A stretch of DNA of 11,330 nt from Clostridiales bacterium UBA6330 (GCA_002438075.1 DJSQ01000164.1:1-11330), one strand, 5' to 3'; positions 1-8,177 are shown, numbered from the stretch's first letter. Notes: generated from the letters alone by a model not told the origin. Made by a program: numbers and translations.

Positions 1-33
1 CTTAGGGGACTTCTCCTAAAGAAGTCCCCTAAG
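1..33. repeat. 14-bp perfect inverted repeat (strong hairpin) downstream of the ABC operon
   Basis: Positions 1-14 (CTTAGGGGACTTCT) are the exact reverse complement of 20-33, with a 5-nt loop. It is the second of two hairpins met by transcripts leaving the operon on the minus strand. The window ends at base 1, so any following U-tract cannot be seen. It could be a terminator, an mRNA 3'-end stabiliser, or a copy of a dispersed intergenic palindrome. The structure is certain; the function is inferred. Confidence 0.7.
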
Positions 34-38
34 TGGGG

Positions 39-57
39 CTTGGGGCAAAGCCCCAAG
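39..57 (-). terminator. GC-rich hairpin after the last operon gene
   Basis: CTTGGGGC (39-46) pairs with GCCCCAAG (50-57) around a 3-nt loop, 15 nt beyond the stop codon of the DUF4340 gene at 73. In the minus-strand transcript the hairpin is followed by CCCCAC rather than a run of U, so it is not a textbook intrinsic terminator. Together with the 1-33 hairpin it probably ends or protects the operon mRNA. Confidence 0.5.
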
Positions 58-72
58 GTCTTTCCCTTCCTC

Positions 73-2871
73 TCAATTCGACTTCGGAATCAACTTGCCG
101 CTTGCGAAATCCTCGGCGTATTGCGCGAGCGTTTTTACCTCGTCGGCAAGAACGTAGAAGCCCTTCGTGATGGAGGACGGGTTGGGCGTGGCGTTTTCGT
201 CAGCCAGAAGCTCAACCGTCAGGAGCGCCTTGCCCTCGGTGTAACGGTACATCCGAATCACAAGACTTTGCTTGTTGTTCGAGGAATAGTTGTCGCGGTT
301 CAGAACCGATGCCAAATCCTCCACATGAATCGTGATTTCCATCGTCGGGTCGTGATGCTTCACATAGTCCACAATCCCCTCGCCCAGCTCCGTTTCGCTC
401 ACGTCGCCCTCAATCGAGGACCACAACAGCTTGGAATAGAGCCGACGGAAGTTGTCAAGCGCCGTGTACGTCTCGGTTTCGGTCTTGCCCGTGTCGGTCT
501 CAACCGTCTCCGTGAGCGTGTAGTCAATCCGCGTCCCGTTGCAAATGACCTGTAGGTTCTGCGTCCCCGCACTGACCGTCATCTCCGTGCCGTAGCTGTC
601 GCGGTAGAAAATGTTGGTGGTCTGCGTCTTGTTCTTGTTCGTGTAGGACTCCACCTGCGTTTTGGAGAAATCAATCTGCCGCACGCTGTAGGTCTTGCCC
701 GTTTTCGTGACCGTGTACTTCGTCCCGTCCGCGCTCAGCGTGCCCTTTTCAAGGTCAATCAGCGTGCCCGTGCGAATGTAGGTGCAGTAGCCCGTCATCG
801 TCCCGCTTTCATCGTATTCAATCCGCACGTTCGAGGATGCGAGCGTGTAGGTCTTTTTCGTCTCGGGGTCGGTGTAGCGGTAGCTCCCGTTGCTCAGCTG
901 GACCAGCGCGCCCGTCAGCAGGCTCATCCTCGTGCGGTTCGGCAGGTCGGAGCCCTCGTCCTTGTCGTAGTACGCATAGGAGAGCGTGTTGTCCATCGTC
1001 ATGTCGTACAGCTTGTCACCGTACTTGATGGTCATGCGCTTCACATAGGAAATGTTCTGCTGGAAGAAGTACTTGTTGTACCAATGGCTGTCCGACCACT
1101 CCAAGAAAGCCAATTGGGAATGGTCAATCTCGGCAATCATGTTGTAGGTGGACGAATATGCGTAGTAAACGGTGTCCCCGTCCTCGTTCTTCTGCTTCTG
1201 GCTGATGAAAATCCAGTTGTCCGCCCAGTTCTCTTCGTCCGAGCCGCCCGAGGCAACCTGCGGGTCGTACTTGAAACGCAAGAGATAGATATCCTTGTCC
1301 AGCTTGTACTTTGCAAGGTCCTCATCCGTTGGGTTCAGCACCTTGCAACCGAGAAATTCCATCTGATAGAGGCTCCCCAGCACCGTGGAAACGCTGTCGT
1401 TGTCCAGCACAAAGCCGTCACCCATGCTCGCGCCCAGCTTTTCGGTAATCCAGTACGGCGAGGAGGAATAGAGCGAATCCTGCCGCTTGGCAAGATCGAC
1501 ATAGTCGAACATGATTTTGATGTTGATGTTTTTCTTGCTTTCTTCCTCGTCGTCCTCGTCAATCTTGCTCATGTCAGCAACCGTGCCGAAGAAGAAATCG
1601 TTGACCATCACGTAGGTGCTGACGGTCATCGGGTAAATCAACGCGGGCGTGACCAGCGCCTCAACGGGCTGGAGCACAGTCTCCGCAATGGAGGAGCTGA
1701 CGATATAAACCGCATCGCGCCCGACGAGCTGGACATAGTAGCCGCCGCCGGACAGAATCGCGTCACCGACCCGAACCGTATAAACCGTGTCGGTCGGGAC
1801 CATGCTGCCGGGCTTGTCGCTCTGATCGCCCAGCGTTTCGCCCTGCACGATTGTGTAGACCGTCGGCGTGTAGGTCAGTGCGCCGTTTTCGTCGTAGCGG
1901 TCCACCAGACCGTAGGCGTTCAAATCCACGCTCCCGTCCGCCTTGCGCGGGGTTTCGGGGTCGGTAAAGTCCAACTTCTGCATGGTCAGCGAGTAGCCGC
2001 AGCTGACGCACAGGCTTGCGAACAGCGTGGGGTCATACGCCGCCAAAACCAGCGTGGCGTCCTCCCCCTCCCCTTTTGTGACCGTTACAGCCGTTGTGTA
2101 CGCATCCTTGCCGTTGACCTTTTTGTCGTTCGGGACGGATTCACGATAGAATTTATAGGTCCCGTATTGATTCTTCACCTCAATGGAGTAGGTGTTGTCC
2201 TGCCCCACGCGCGGGAACATCATCACGCGGCGGTTCTTGACGGTTCCGCCGAGCGATTCGCCCGAATCGGAATCGTAGTCCACAATGGCATAGGTCTCAT
2301 ACGAGCCTGTGGAGGTGTTGAGCAGATATTGGTTTCCGCTCTTTTCGGCAACATAGACCTCATAGCGGACGTTGTCCGAATTGGAGGTGTAGCCGTTTTC
2401 GGTGGTCTCCATCAGCTTGCCGTCGCTGTCAAACAGCTTGTAGACCCCTTCGGACTTCTTGATGGTGTATCGGTCGGAGTGATGTACCCCTTCGGCGTCG
2501 GTGTATTCGTCGGTCAGGTGATAAATCAGGACAATCTGATTGGCAATCAGGATTGCCGCCGTCAGAAGCACGATTGCCGCGGCAAGCACCGCCGCCGTGA
2601 GCTTCTGCTTCCACATGACCGTCTTTTTCCGTTCCTTGCCGCCAACCTTTTCCCATTTTGCGGTCAGCCGCAGGTCCTCGGTCCCCTCGATAAGGGTCCC
2701 CGCGTTGACCTGCCGCTCGCCGAGGTACCAGCCACCGAAGGTATACCCGCTCCGTGTGGGGTGCGGCAGGTCTCCCAGCGGCGCGCCGACCACACCCTCG
2801 CGGCTTGCAATCGGTGCGGTTCCCCGCCCCGCGTCGAATATGATATTAACAACTGATTCTTCGCTTCTCAT
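73..2871 (-). CDS. DUF4340-type membrane-anchored protein with N-terminal InlB B-repeat domain
   Basis: This 932-residue protein is the last gene of the operon. Residues about 8-74 form a Listeria-Bacteroides/InlB B-repeat domain: an IIFDAG start, then R40-SGYTFGGWY and a closing LTAKW. A basic linker (about 75-90) and one hydrophobic helix (about 91-114) follow, so the rest should lie outside the membrane. Residues about 364-430 (VYTVRVGD, GGYYV, DAVYIV) and about 567-625 (YYAYSS, then IAEIDHSQLAFLEW) resemble DUF4340 units; an acidic patch lies at 437-444. There is no C-terminal anchor. DUF4340 proteins commonly sit beside GldG-type genes in unassigned ABC operons, as here; molecular role unknown. 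An AAAGGAA SD (2886-2892) lies 14 nt from the ATG, rather far. A start at M86, just before the helix, is the alternative, but the recognisable N-terminal domain favours the upstream ATG. The gap to the preceding gene is 31 nt. Confidence 0.92.
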   Translation of the reverse strand: MRSEESVVNIIFDAGRGTAPIASREGVVGAPLGDLPHPTRSGYTFGGWYLGERQVNAGTLIEGTEDLRLTAKWEKVGGKERKKTVMWKQKLTAAVLAAAIVLLTAAILIANQIVLIYHLTDEYTDAEGVHHSDRYTIKKSEGVYKLFDSDGKLMETTENGYTSNSDNVRYEVYVAEKSGNQYLLNTSTGSYETYAIVDYDSDSGESLGGTVKNRRVMMFPRVGQDNTYSIEVKNQYGTYKFYRESVPNDKKVNGKDAYTTAVTVTKGEGEDATLVLAAYDPTLFASLCVSCGYSLTMQKLDFTDPETPRKADGSVDLNAYGLVDRYDENGALTYTPTVYTIVQGETLGDQSDKPGSMVPTDTVYTVRVGDAILSGGGYYVQLVGRDAVYIVSSSIAETVLQPVEALVTPALIYPMTVSTYVMVNDFFFGTVADMSKIDEDDEEESKKNINIKIMFDYVDLAKRQDSLYSSSPYWITEKLGASMGDGFVLDNDSVSTVLGSLYQMEFLGCKVLNPTDEDLAKYKLDKDIYLLRFKYDPQVASGGSDEENWADNWIFISQKQKNEDGDTVYYAYSSTYNMIAEIDHSQLAFLEWSDSHWYNKYFFQQNISYVKRMTIKYGDKLYDMTMDNTLSYAYYDKDEGSDLPNRTRMSLLTGALVQLSNGSYRYTDPETKKTYTLASSNVRIEYDESGTMTGYCTYIRTGTLIDLEKGTLSADGTKYTVTKTGKTYSVRQIDFSKTQVESYTNKNKTQTTNIFYRDSYGTEMTVSAGTQNLQVICNGTRIDYTLTETVETDTGKTETETYTALDNFRRLYSKLLWSSIEGDVSETELGEGIVDYVKHHDPTMEITIHVEDLASVLNRDNYSSNNKQSLVIRMYRYTEGKALLTVELLADENATPNPSSITKGFYVLADEVKTLAQYAEDFASGKLIPKSN

Positions 2872-2902
2872 TCCCGTTCCGCGTTTTCCTTTCTCTCATT
2901 TA

Positions 2903-4624
2903 TCAATGACGGAATTTCCGTCTGACCAGAACGACCGTTCCGAGCGTTGCCATCACAACTGCGGGCAGAACCGTCAGAACTGCCGTGCGCGCGATGTTGC
3001 CCGCCTTCGTATAGTAAACCGTAGCGTCACCCGAGGAAGAGGACGAGGAAGAGGGGGATTCCTGCATTTCCGCATCGTACATCGGCTTGAAGTTCAGTCC
3101 CACGGGGACCACCTCGCGCCCAATGGAACGCAGGGTTTCCAGAAGCACGTCCGTATTGCCGTAGGCGTTGGAGCCGAGCAATTTGTTGCTGGCGAATTCA
3201 ACCGAACCGATTGCGCAGACATACGAGGAATCGTTGACGTTGGTGTACCCCTTGCCCTCGCCCACCGTGCGGCTCTCGCGCGTCAGGGTCATCAGGCGGT
3301 AGTTGCCGAGCGTGTCAATCGGGTCTGCGGTCACCGTGCCCTTCATCAGCCCATAGGCTTGGGACTCGGCGCTTGCGCGGAACACATCGTATATCGCGCG
3401 GGAGTGGTTGTTGCGGTAGTAGGAGCCGTAGGTAAACGCCCCCGTGCCGTTTTCGCTGTCCGCAGGCTGCGGGACCGTCTCATAGGACTTGGAATAGGAG
3501 ATCGGCATGGCGTTTCCGAATACGACCTTCGGAGAGCCGCCCCGCTCCCGCATATTCTTGGTGATGCTTCCGCCGAGCGCTTCCTGCTCATAGTCGGCAA
3601 TGACCGAAAGCCCGTTCGCGTCCAGCGCGGTGCTCGAGCGCACCTGCCAGTTGCCAATCCAATCCTCCTCCGCGTTCTTCTGACGGTTGAAGGTAATGCC
3701 CCACTGCTCCAGATACTCCTCAAGATTGGGTAGCAGAGGCGTGTCCGCATCGACAAAGACCATATAGGAATATGCCTTGTCGAGGAAGGCGCCCAGCTGG
3801 GTCAACTCGGAGGTCGTGCCCTCGGGCAGGTCATCCTCGCCGAGGAAGTCTTTCTGCGGGTCAAAGGTCAGGAGCAGGCGGCAATTTTCGGGAATCGCGT
3901 CTTTGGTCAGGTCCAGATACTGAATCTCATAGCCCGCATTTTCGATGACCTTCAGAAACTCGCTGTAGTCGGCTCTGCCACCCTCGGTTGCAAGCGCCTC
4001 GCCGTGGTTCACCGTGATTCCGCAAATCGGGGATTCCGCCCGCGTAACCGCGATAATCGACTGCGTGAACTTCTTTTCGGCGTTGTACGCCCACGGCTCC
4101 TCGTCACCCGAGGAATCGGAGTTATAGGTATAGTAGGTTTCAACAGAGGTGATACGGAACTCCGAGCCGCTTGCCACGATGATGTTGGACTGGTAGATGG
4201 CGGAATAGGAGTTGGTGCGATAGCGGTCCACCGACGACGGGTTAGTCCACACGTTCGTGGTGGAAACCTTGATGCTGTCGGGGAATTTCTTCTCCAGCGC
4301 CCGCGCGGTGTAGTAGATATACCGCATCTTTTCGTTGCCCTTAATCAGGTCGGGGTCGGCGCAGAAGATGATGTCAACCGTGACATCCTCCTCACCGCTC
4401 TCCTCGCGCTTCTCGTTGACCTGTCGGAAGGTGCCGTCCAGCATCTCCACGGTCTCGGCGGTCAGCGTGTACATTTTTTCACTGGTGAGGTCAATCATCC
4501 ACATTCCGAGGTCCGAAAGCACCCCGAAGCCAACGTTGAGGAGAATCACCGCAACGACAACCGCCGCTGTGATTGCAACTGCGGAAATGCCGTGCCGCAG
4601 CTTACCGGAATTGATTTGTTTCAT
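2903..4624 (-). CDS. GldG-family ABC transporter auxiliary protein (paralogue 2, canonical motif)
   Basis: This 573-residue protein has a short basic N-terminus, a transmembrane helix at about 14-36, a long extracytoplasmic region, a Ser-rich linker (523-531) and a second helix at about 544-567 ending in a basic tail. Just after the first helix it carries DLTSEKMYTL (45-54), a hallmark of the GldG/ABC_transp_aux family. VNHGEA (205-210) sits where the family has its GHGE-like motif. It is clearly homologous to the upstream gene: both share IIFC, the Y-x-Y-x-TA segment, FP..I, WAYN.E, NHGEA, LPN.E, MTLT, YGNTD and the C-terminal VPAVV/LPAVV helix. It likely cooperates with the ABC ATPase and permease at the membrane; no substrate is known. 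The SD GGGGAGGAG overlaps the stop codon of the preceding gene (15-nt gap), suggesting translational coupling. Confidence 0.93.
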   Translation of the reverse strand: MKQINSGKLRHGISAVAITAAVVVAVILLNVGFGVLSDLGMWMIDLTSEKMYTLTAETVEMLDGTFRQVNEKREESGEEDVTVDIIFCADPDLIKGNEKMRYIYYTARALEKKFPDSIKVSTTNVWTNPSSVDRYRTNSYSAIYQSNIIVASGSEFRITSVETYYTYNSDSSGDEEPWAYNAEKKFTQSIIAVTRAESPICGITVNHGEALATEGGRADYSEFLKVIENAGYEIQYLDLTKDAIPENCRLLLTFDPQKDFLGEDDLPEGTTSELTQLGAFLDKAYSYMVFVDADTPLLPNLEEYLEQWGITFNRQKNAEEDWIGNWQVRSSTALDANGLSVIADYEQEALGGSITKNMRERGGSPKVVFGNAMPISYSKSYETVPQPADSENGTGAFTYGSYYRNNHSRAIYDVFRASAESQAYGLMKGTVTADPIDTLGNYRLMTLTRESRTVGEGKGYTNVNDSSYVCAIGSVEFASNKLLGSNAYGNTDVLLETLRSIGREVVPVGLNFKPMYDAEMQESPSSSSSSSGDATVYYTKAGNIARTAVLTVLPAVVMATLGTVVLVRRKFRH

Positions 4625-4639
4625 GCTTCACTCCTCCCC

Positions 4640-6178
4640 TCATGCACGGCGGCGCCGAACCAGAACCGTGATACCGAGCGCCGTGCAGACCACTGCGGGA
4701 ACCAGCGCAAGAATCAGCGTCCAGCGCCACATCTGCGCGGTTGTAATCGTGCTGATGCCCTTGGACTGGAACGGCTTGATGGTCAGTCCCTCGGGCGTGT
4801 TGGTCTTGCCGATGGTGGTAAACAGCCGCATCATGGTGTCGGTGTTGCCATAAACCGCCGATTGCAGGAAATCCTCCGAGGCAAAGTCCACCGATGCGCA
4901 AACGCCCACATAGGAGCGCCCGCCGTCCGAATTGGACTGCTCGGTCAGCGTCATCAGCATGGAGCGGTTGACATCGGCGGGTCGACCGTTTGCCCACGCG
5001 ACCGCGCCCGAGCCGCTCCCGTACAGACCGTACAGCGTGCGGTTATCCTTTTTGTAGCTTCCGTCCCCCTGATTGGCAAAGCCGTTTGCCGCGCGCAGTG
5101 CCGTGGCGTTCTTGAACACGGTTTTGCGGCTGAGTCCTTCCAGAACCTCGCCCGCGTGCCCCTCGGTTGCCGCGTCACCGTAGATGGTATAGCCGTCCGA
5201 GGTCAACGACTGCGACGGATTCTGCACCATGTAACGGAAGCGGTTGCCGTTCTCATCCTCGGGCGTGTAGAGCGTTTCCACGCCCCAGCCCTGCAAAAAT
5301 GCCTCGAAATTCGGGAGCGACGGGGTGCCGTCCTCCAAAAAGAGCAGGAAGGTGTTGCCCGAATCGCTCAGAAAATCGGTCAGAATGTCGGTCTCCGAGG
5401 TTGCCGAAACACCGTCGGAAACGGTGAGGTCGGAGTTCGGGTTGTAGCTGATAATCAGCCGACAGCCTTCGGGAATCTCCTCCTTGTAAAGGTCGATGTA
5501 CCGCAGGGAGTAGCCCGCATCGTCAAGCAGATAGAGCAGCTCGTAATCATAGAACGCCTCGCCGTGGTTGTTGGTCAGGCAGGCGATAGGTGCGTCACCG
5601 TCAATCGCGTGCAGAATGCCCGCCGCCAGCTTCCGCTCGCCGTTGTATGCCCAGAGGTTGGAGGTGTTGCCGTCCTCGAACACGAAGAACTCGCTGTGGT
5701 CATACACACGGTAGTAGTCCGCGCCCGCGATGATGACACTTGTGGACTTCAGCGTGGTTTTCACGTCCTCCGCCGTAGCGGGGTTAAAGGTGGTGCTGTA
5801 TTCCCGCACGCTGTCGGGGTCCAGCCAGATGTTGTGGCACTCGATGGCAATGCGCTCGGGGAACCGCTCCTGCAATTGCTTCGCGGTCCTGTAGACATAG
5901 GACACGGTGTCGCTTTCGGCAACATTCTCCGCCGTGTCGCAGAAAATGATGCGCACCTGCTCGTCCTGCTTGCCGAGCGTTGCGTCAAGCAGACGGTAGC
6001 AGGTTTCGGTAACCCTGTAATCCGCGCTTCCCGTCATCGGCGTGTACCACGAATAGCGCTTGGCAAGCGTGCTGACCAATACATTCGTCAGCACCACCAC
6101 AGCAACCAGCAAAACCGTCAGAAGCACGGTCATGCCGCCGTAGCGCGCGCGTCTGGAGCGGATGATTCGTTTCCTCAT
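4640..6178 (-). CDS. GldG-family ABC transporter auxiliary protein (paralogue 1, divergent N-terminus)
   Basis: This 512-residue protein has a basic N-terminus (RKRIIRSRRAR), a transmembrane helix at about 16-37, an extracytoplasmic body and a C-terminal helix at about 484-506 followed by RRRRA. IIFCDTAEN (77-85), WAYNGERK (176-183), NNHGEA (203-208), PSLPNFEAF (286-294) and YGNTD (443-447) align in order with the next gene, so the two are tandem paralogues. The family's DLT..K.YTL motif after the first helix is not recognisable here: the equivalent stretch (about 44-56) reads WYTPMTGSADYRV. Such proteins are thought to be non-catalytic partners of GldA/GldF-type ABC transporters; the role here is inferred from context. 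Start: ATG at 6178 with AAGGAA (6188-6193) upstream. It lies 41 nt after the permease gene. Confidence 0.93.
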   Translation of the reverse strand: MRKRIIRSRRARYGGMTVLLTVLLVAVVVLTNVLVSTLAKRYSWYTPMTGSADYRVTETCYRLLDATLGKQDEQVRIIFCDTAENVAESDTVSYVYRTAKQLQERFPERIAIECHNIWLDPDSVREYSTTFNPATAEDVKTTLKSTSVIIAGADYYRVYDHSEFFVFEDGNTSNLWAYNGERKLAAGILHAIDGDAPIACLTNNHGEAFYDYELLYLLDDAGYSLRYIDLYKEEIPEGCRLIISYNPNSDLTVSDGVSATSETDILTDFLSDSGNTFLLFLEDGTPSLPNFEAFLQGWGVETLYTPEDENGNRFRYMVQNPSQSLTSDGYTIYGDAATEGHAGEVLEGLSRKTVFKNATALRAANGFANQGDGSYKKDNRTLYGLYGSGSGAVAWANGRPADVNRSMLMTLTEQSNSDGGRSYVGVCASVDFASEDFLQSAVYGNTDTMMRLFTTIGKTNTPEGLTIKPFQSKGISTITTAQMWRWTLILALVPAVVCTALGITVLVRRRRA

Positions 6179-6219
6179 ATATGAAAATTCCTTTCCGTTT
6201 GTGTTCCGTTCGGGTCAAA

Positions 6220-6993
6220 TCAACCCCAACGGCGCTTTTCATATACCCGTACCGTCAGGAACAGGAAGATAAACGCAAGTGAGACATAGTAGAGCAGTGC
6301 GGAATAGTCAAACACCCCTTGGCTGAATGCCGAGAAGCGGCTGATAACCGACACCCAGCTGATGACGAAGCGGACCGCATAGCTGCCGATAATCGGCTGT
6401 CCGTCGCTGTCGGTCAGCAGGTTGAACACGTTCAGAAGCACCATGACCGCAATCACGCCAACGGTGATAACCGCCGCGGAAAGCTGGTTTTCGGTCAGCG
6501 CCGAAATCAGGGTTCCAACCGCAATCAGCGCCGCGCCGAGCAGGATGACCGCAATCACACTGCCCACAATCTCGCCCGTTACGGGTCCGATGTGCGTCAG
6601 CGCGTAGTCACTCTCCCCTGCGCGCTCCGCCGCGCCGATAACGTACAGCGGAATGAAGTTGACGCAGGAAATGAGGATGCCGCCCACATAGAGCGTCAGC
6701 GCCGCGAGGTATTTGCCCATGACCATTCCCGTAATCGTAACGGGCGCGGTCAGAAGCAATTGCTCGGTGCGCAGCTTCCGCTCCTCGGCAAAAAGGCGCA
6801 TGGTCAGAATCGGAATCAGAATCACGAAGGAGAAAATCAGATAGGTGAAGTAAGACGAGGTGCTGTAGCTCGCGGAAATCAGCGTGGTGTAGCAGCAGAG
6901 CAGCGCCGAAAACACGAGGAATACCCCGAGATAGATGTACCCGATGGGGTTGATGAAATAGGAACGTATTTCTTTACGGTAAATGGCAAGCAT
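6220..6993 (-). CDS. ABC-2 type transporter permease, GldF-like
   Basis: This 257-residue integral membrane protein has about six hydrophobic segments (roughly 18-37, 50-67, 94-120, 141-166, 170-192, 229-250) and a basic C-terminus. The segment RLFAEERKLRTEQLLLTAPV (66-85) is the conserved cytoplasmic coupling region of ABC-2 permeases. TENQLSA (167-173) and SRFSAFSQGVFDYSALLYY (218-236) match conserved parts of GldF-like permeases. It should form the membrane channel as a dimer, driven by the ATPase encoded 20 nt upstream. The SD AAAGGAA sits in the short gap and the ATG is at 6993. The substrate cannot be read from the sequence. Confidence 0.94.
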   Translation of the reverse strand: MLAIYRKEIRSYFINPIGYIYLGVFLVFSALLCCYTTLISASYSTSSYFTYLIFSFVILIPILTMRLFAEERKLRTEQLLLTAPVTITGMVMGKYLAALTLYVGGILISCVNFIPLYVIGAAERAGESDYALTHIGPVTGEIVGSVIAVILLGAALIAVGTLISALTENQLSAAVITVGVIAVMVLLNVFNLLTDSDGQPIIGSYAVRFVISWVSVISRFSAFSQGVFDYSALLYYVSLAFIFLFLTVRVYEKRRWG

Positions 6994-7013
6994 AGTATTA
7001 TATTCCTTTCTGT

Positions 7014-8102
7014 TCAGTCGTCATCCTCGGTATCGTGCAGAGCGGCTTCGGCTCTCTGCTTCTTGGCATCCTCAACCAGCGAGGCACCGATTTCCTTTTC
7101 CGCCGTGTTCTTCTCCATCGCCTTTTGCTTGCGGGAGACGCGCTGTGCGCCGCCCCTCTGCGGGCGCTCCTCGGAGTGGTCCACAACCGAGATGAAGATA
7201 TCCTCAAGGCTCATGCCCAGCGCCTCCAGACCAATCAGCGCCCAGCCGCGGTTTGCCAGCTCGAAGAACAGCTTCTTGCGGATGTCCACGCCGTAGTCGG
7301 ATTCAATCATGTAGGTATACGCATCCCCATCGCGCTCCGCAAGTGCCTCGGCGTAGGAAATGCCCGAAAATCCGCGCAGCATGGTAAGCACGTCCTTTTG
7401 CGGTCCGCAAATCTTCGCGTTGAAGCGGCGGGAGCGGTCAACCGCGCTCGAGATGTTCTCGGTCTTCTCGTTCGCCACGATTTTGCCCTTGTTGATGATG
7501 ATAATTCGGTCGCAGACCGCCTGTACCTCCTGCAAAATATGCGTGGAGAGAATCACGGTGTGTGCCTTGCCCAGCCCGCGAATCAGGTTGCGGATTTCAA
7601 TAATCTGCTTGGGGTCCAGACCAACGGTCGGCTCGTCGAAAATGATGACCTTCGGATTCCCAATCAGCGCCTGCGCAATGCCCACACGCTGGCGGTAGCC
7701 CTTGGAGAGACTGCGGATAATCCGCTTGTAAACATCCTTGATTTTTACGGTGTCGCAAATTTCGCCGATGTGCTTCTCGCGGTCCAGCTTGCACCCCTTC
7801 AGCTCGTAATTGAAGTTCAGGTACTCCTCAACCGTCATGTCCAGATAAAGCGGCGGCTGTTCGGGCAGATAGCCAATCAGCTTTTTCGCACCGATGGGGT
7901 TGGACAGAATGTCAATCCCGCCGATAAAGGCTTTTCCCGAGGTAGAGGACAAATAGCCCGTCAGGATATTCATGGTCGTACTCTTTCCCGCGCCGTTCGG
8001 ACCGAGAAAGCCGACGATTTCCCCCTCTCCAACCTCAAAGCTGATGTCGTCAACGGCACAGTTGGAGCCGTAATTCTTCACAAGATGCTCGATTTTAATC
8101 AT
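7014..8102 (-). CDS. ABC transporter ATP-binding protein, GldA/CcmA-like
   Basis: This 362-residue ATPase is the first gene of the operon. It has Walker A GPNGAGKST (34-42), Q-loop Q82, signature LSKGYRQRV (132-140), Walker B VIIFDEP (152-158), D-loop GLDP (161-164) and switch H188, so all catalytic elements are present. LSKGY and the UGYLPE-like segment IGYLPEQPPLY are typical of the GldA/CcmA branch that pairs with ABC-2 permeases. Residues about 220-305 form the usual accessory C-terminal domain ending in LEDIFI. A charged, probably unstructured tail (about 308-362, rich in K, R, E and A, ending DTEDDD) extends beyond it. The ATG at 8102 starts a normal ABC fold (MIKIEHLVKNYG) and has an upstream SD. 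The reading frame stays open to 8366, but that extension shows no ABC similarity. Confidence 0.95.
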   Translation of the reverse strand: MIKIEHLVKNYGSNCAVDDISFEVGEGEIVGFLGPNGAGKSTTMNILTGYLSSTSGKAFIGGIDILSNPIGAKKLIGYLPEQPPLYLDMTVEEYLNFNYELKGCKLDREKHIGEICDTVKIKDVYKRIIRSLSKGYRQRVGIAQALIGNPKVIIFDEPTVGLDPKQIIEIRNLIRGLGKAHTVILSTHILQEVQAVCDRIIIINKGKIVANEKTENISSAVDRSRRFNAKICGPQKDVLTMLRGFSGISYAEALAERDGDAYTYMIESDYGVDIRKKLFFELANRGWALIGLEALGMSLEDIFISVVDHSEERPQRGGAQRVSRKQKAMEKNTAEKEIGASLVEDAKKQRAEAALHDTEDDD

Positions 8103-8113
8103 AAAAGCAGAGA

Positions 8114-8120
8114 TTCCTTT
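8114..8120 (-). promoter_or_regulatory. Ribosome binding site of the ABC ATPase gene
   Basis: The minus strand reads AAAGGAA here, 11 nt before the ATG at 8102. It supports that start over the longer open frame. The permease and first GldG gene have near-identical AAAGGAAT sites upstream. Confidence 0.75.
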
Positions 8121-8164
8121 CTCCCGCACCCGCCCCGAGGGACAGGTACAGCTTTGGATTTTAC

Positions 8165-8177
8165 TCCTATTATTGTA
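8165..8177 (-). promoter_or_regulatory. Candidate extended -10 promoter of the ABC operon
   Basis: The minus strand reads TGGTACAAT, with TACAAT at 8177-8172 preceded by TG one base away: the extended -10 form used by housekeeping sigma factors. No convincing TTGACA-like -35 lies 16-18 bp upstream, as is common for extended -10 promoters. Transcription would start near 8165, giving a leader of about 60 nt. This is motif reading only. Confidence 0.4.

Noticed and set aside
1084..2856. 590-codon open frame on the plus strand antisense to the DUF4340 gene
   Set aside because: Its product is rich in V, R, H and G with no domain or membrane pattern. The opposite strand encodes a protein with clear domains and an SD. 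Long antisense frames are expected from the codon bias of this GC-rich DNA.
4004..6184. 726-codon open frame on the plus strand antisense to both GldG-type genes
   Set aside because: It crosses the gap between two well-supported genes and has no recognisable motif, so it is a codon-bias shadow.
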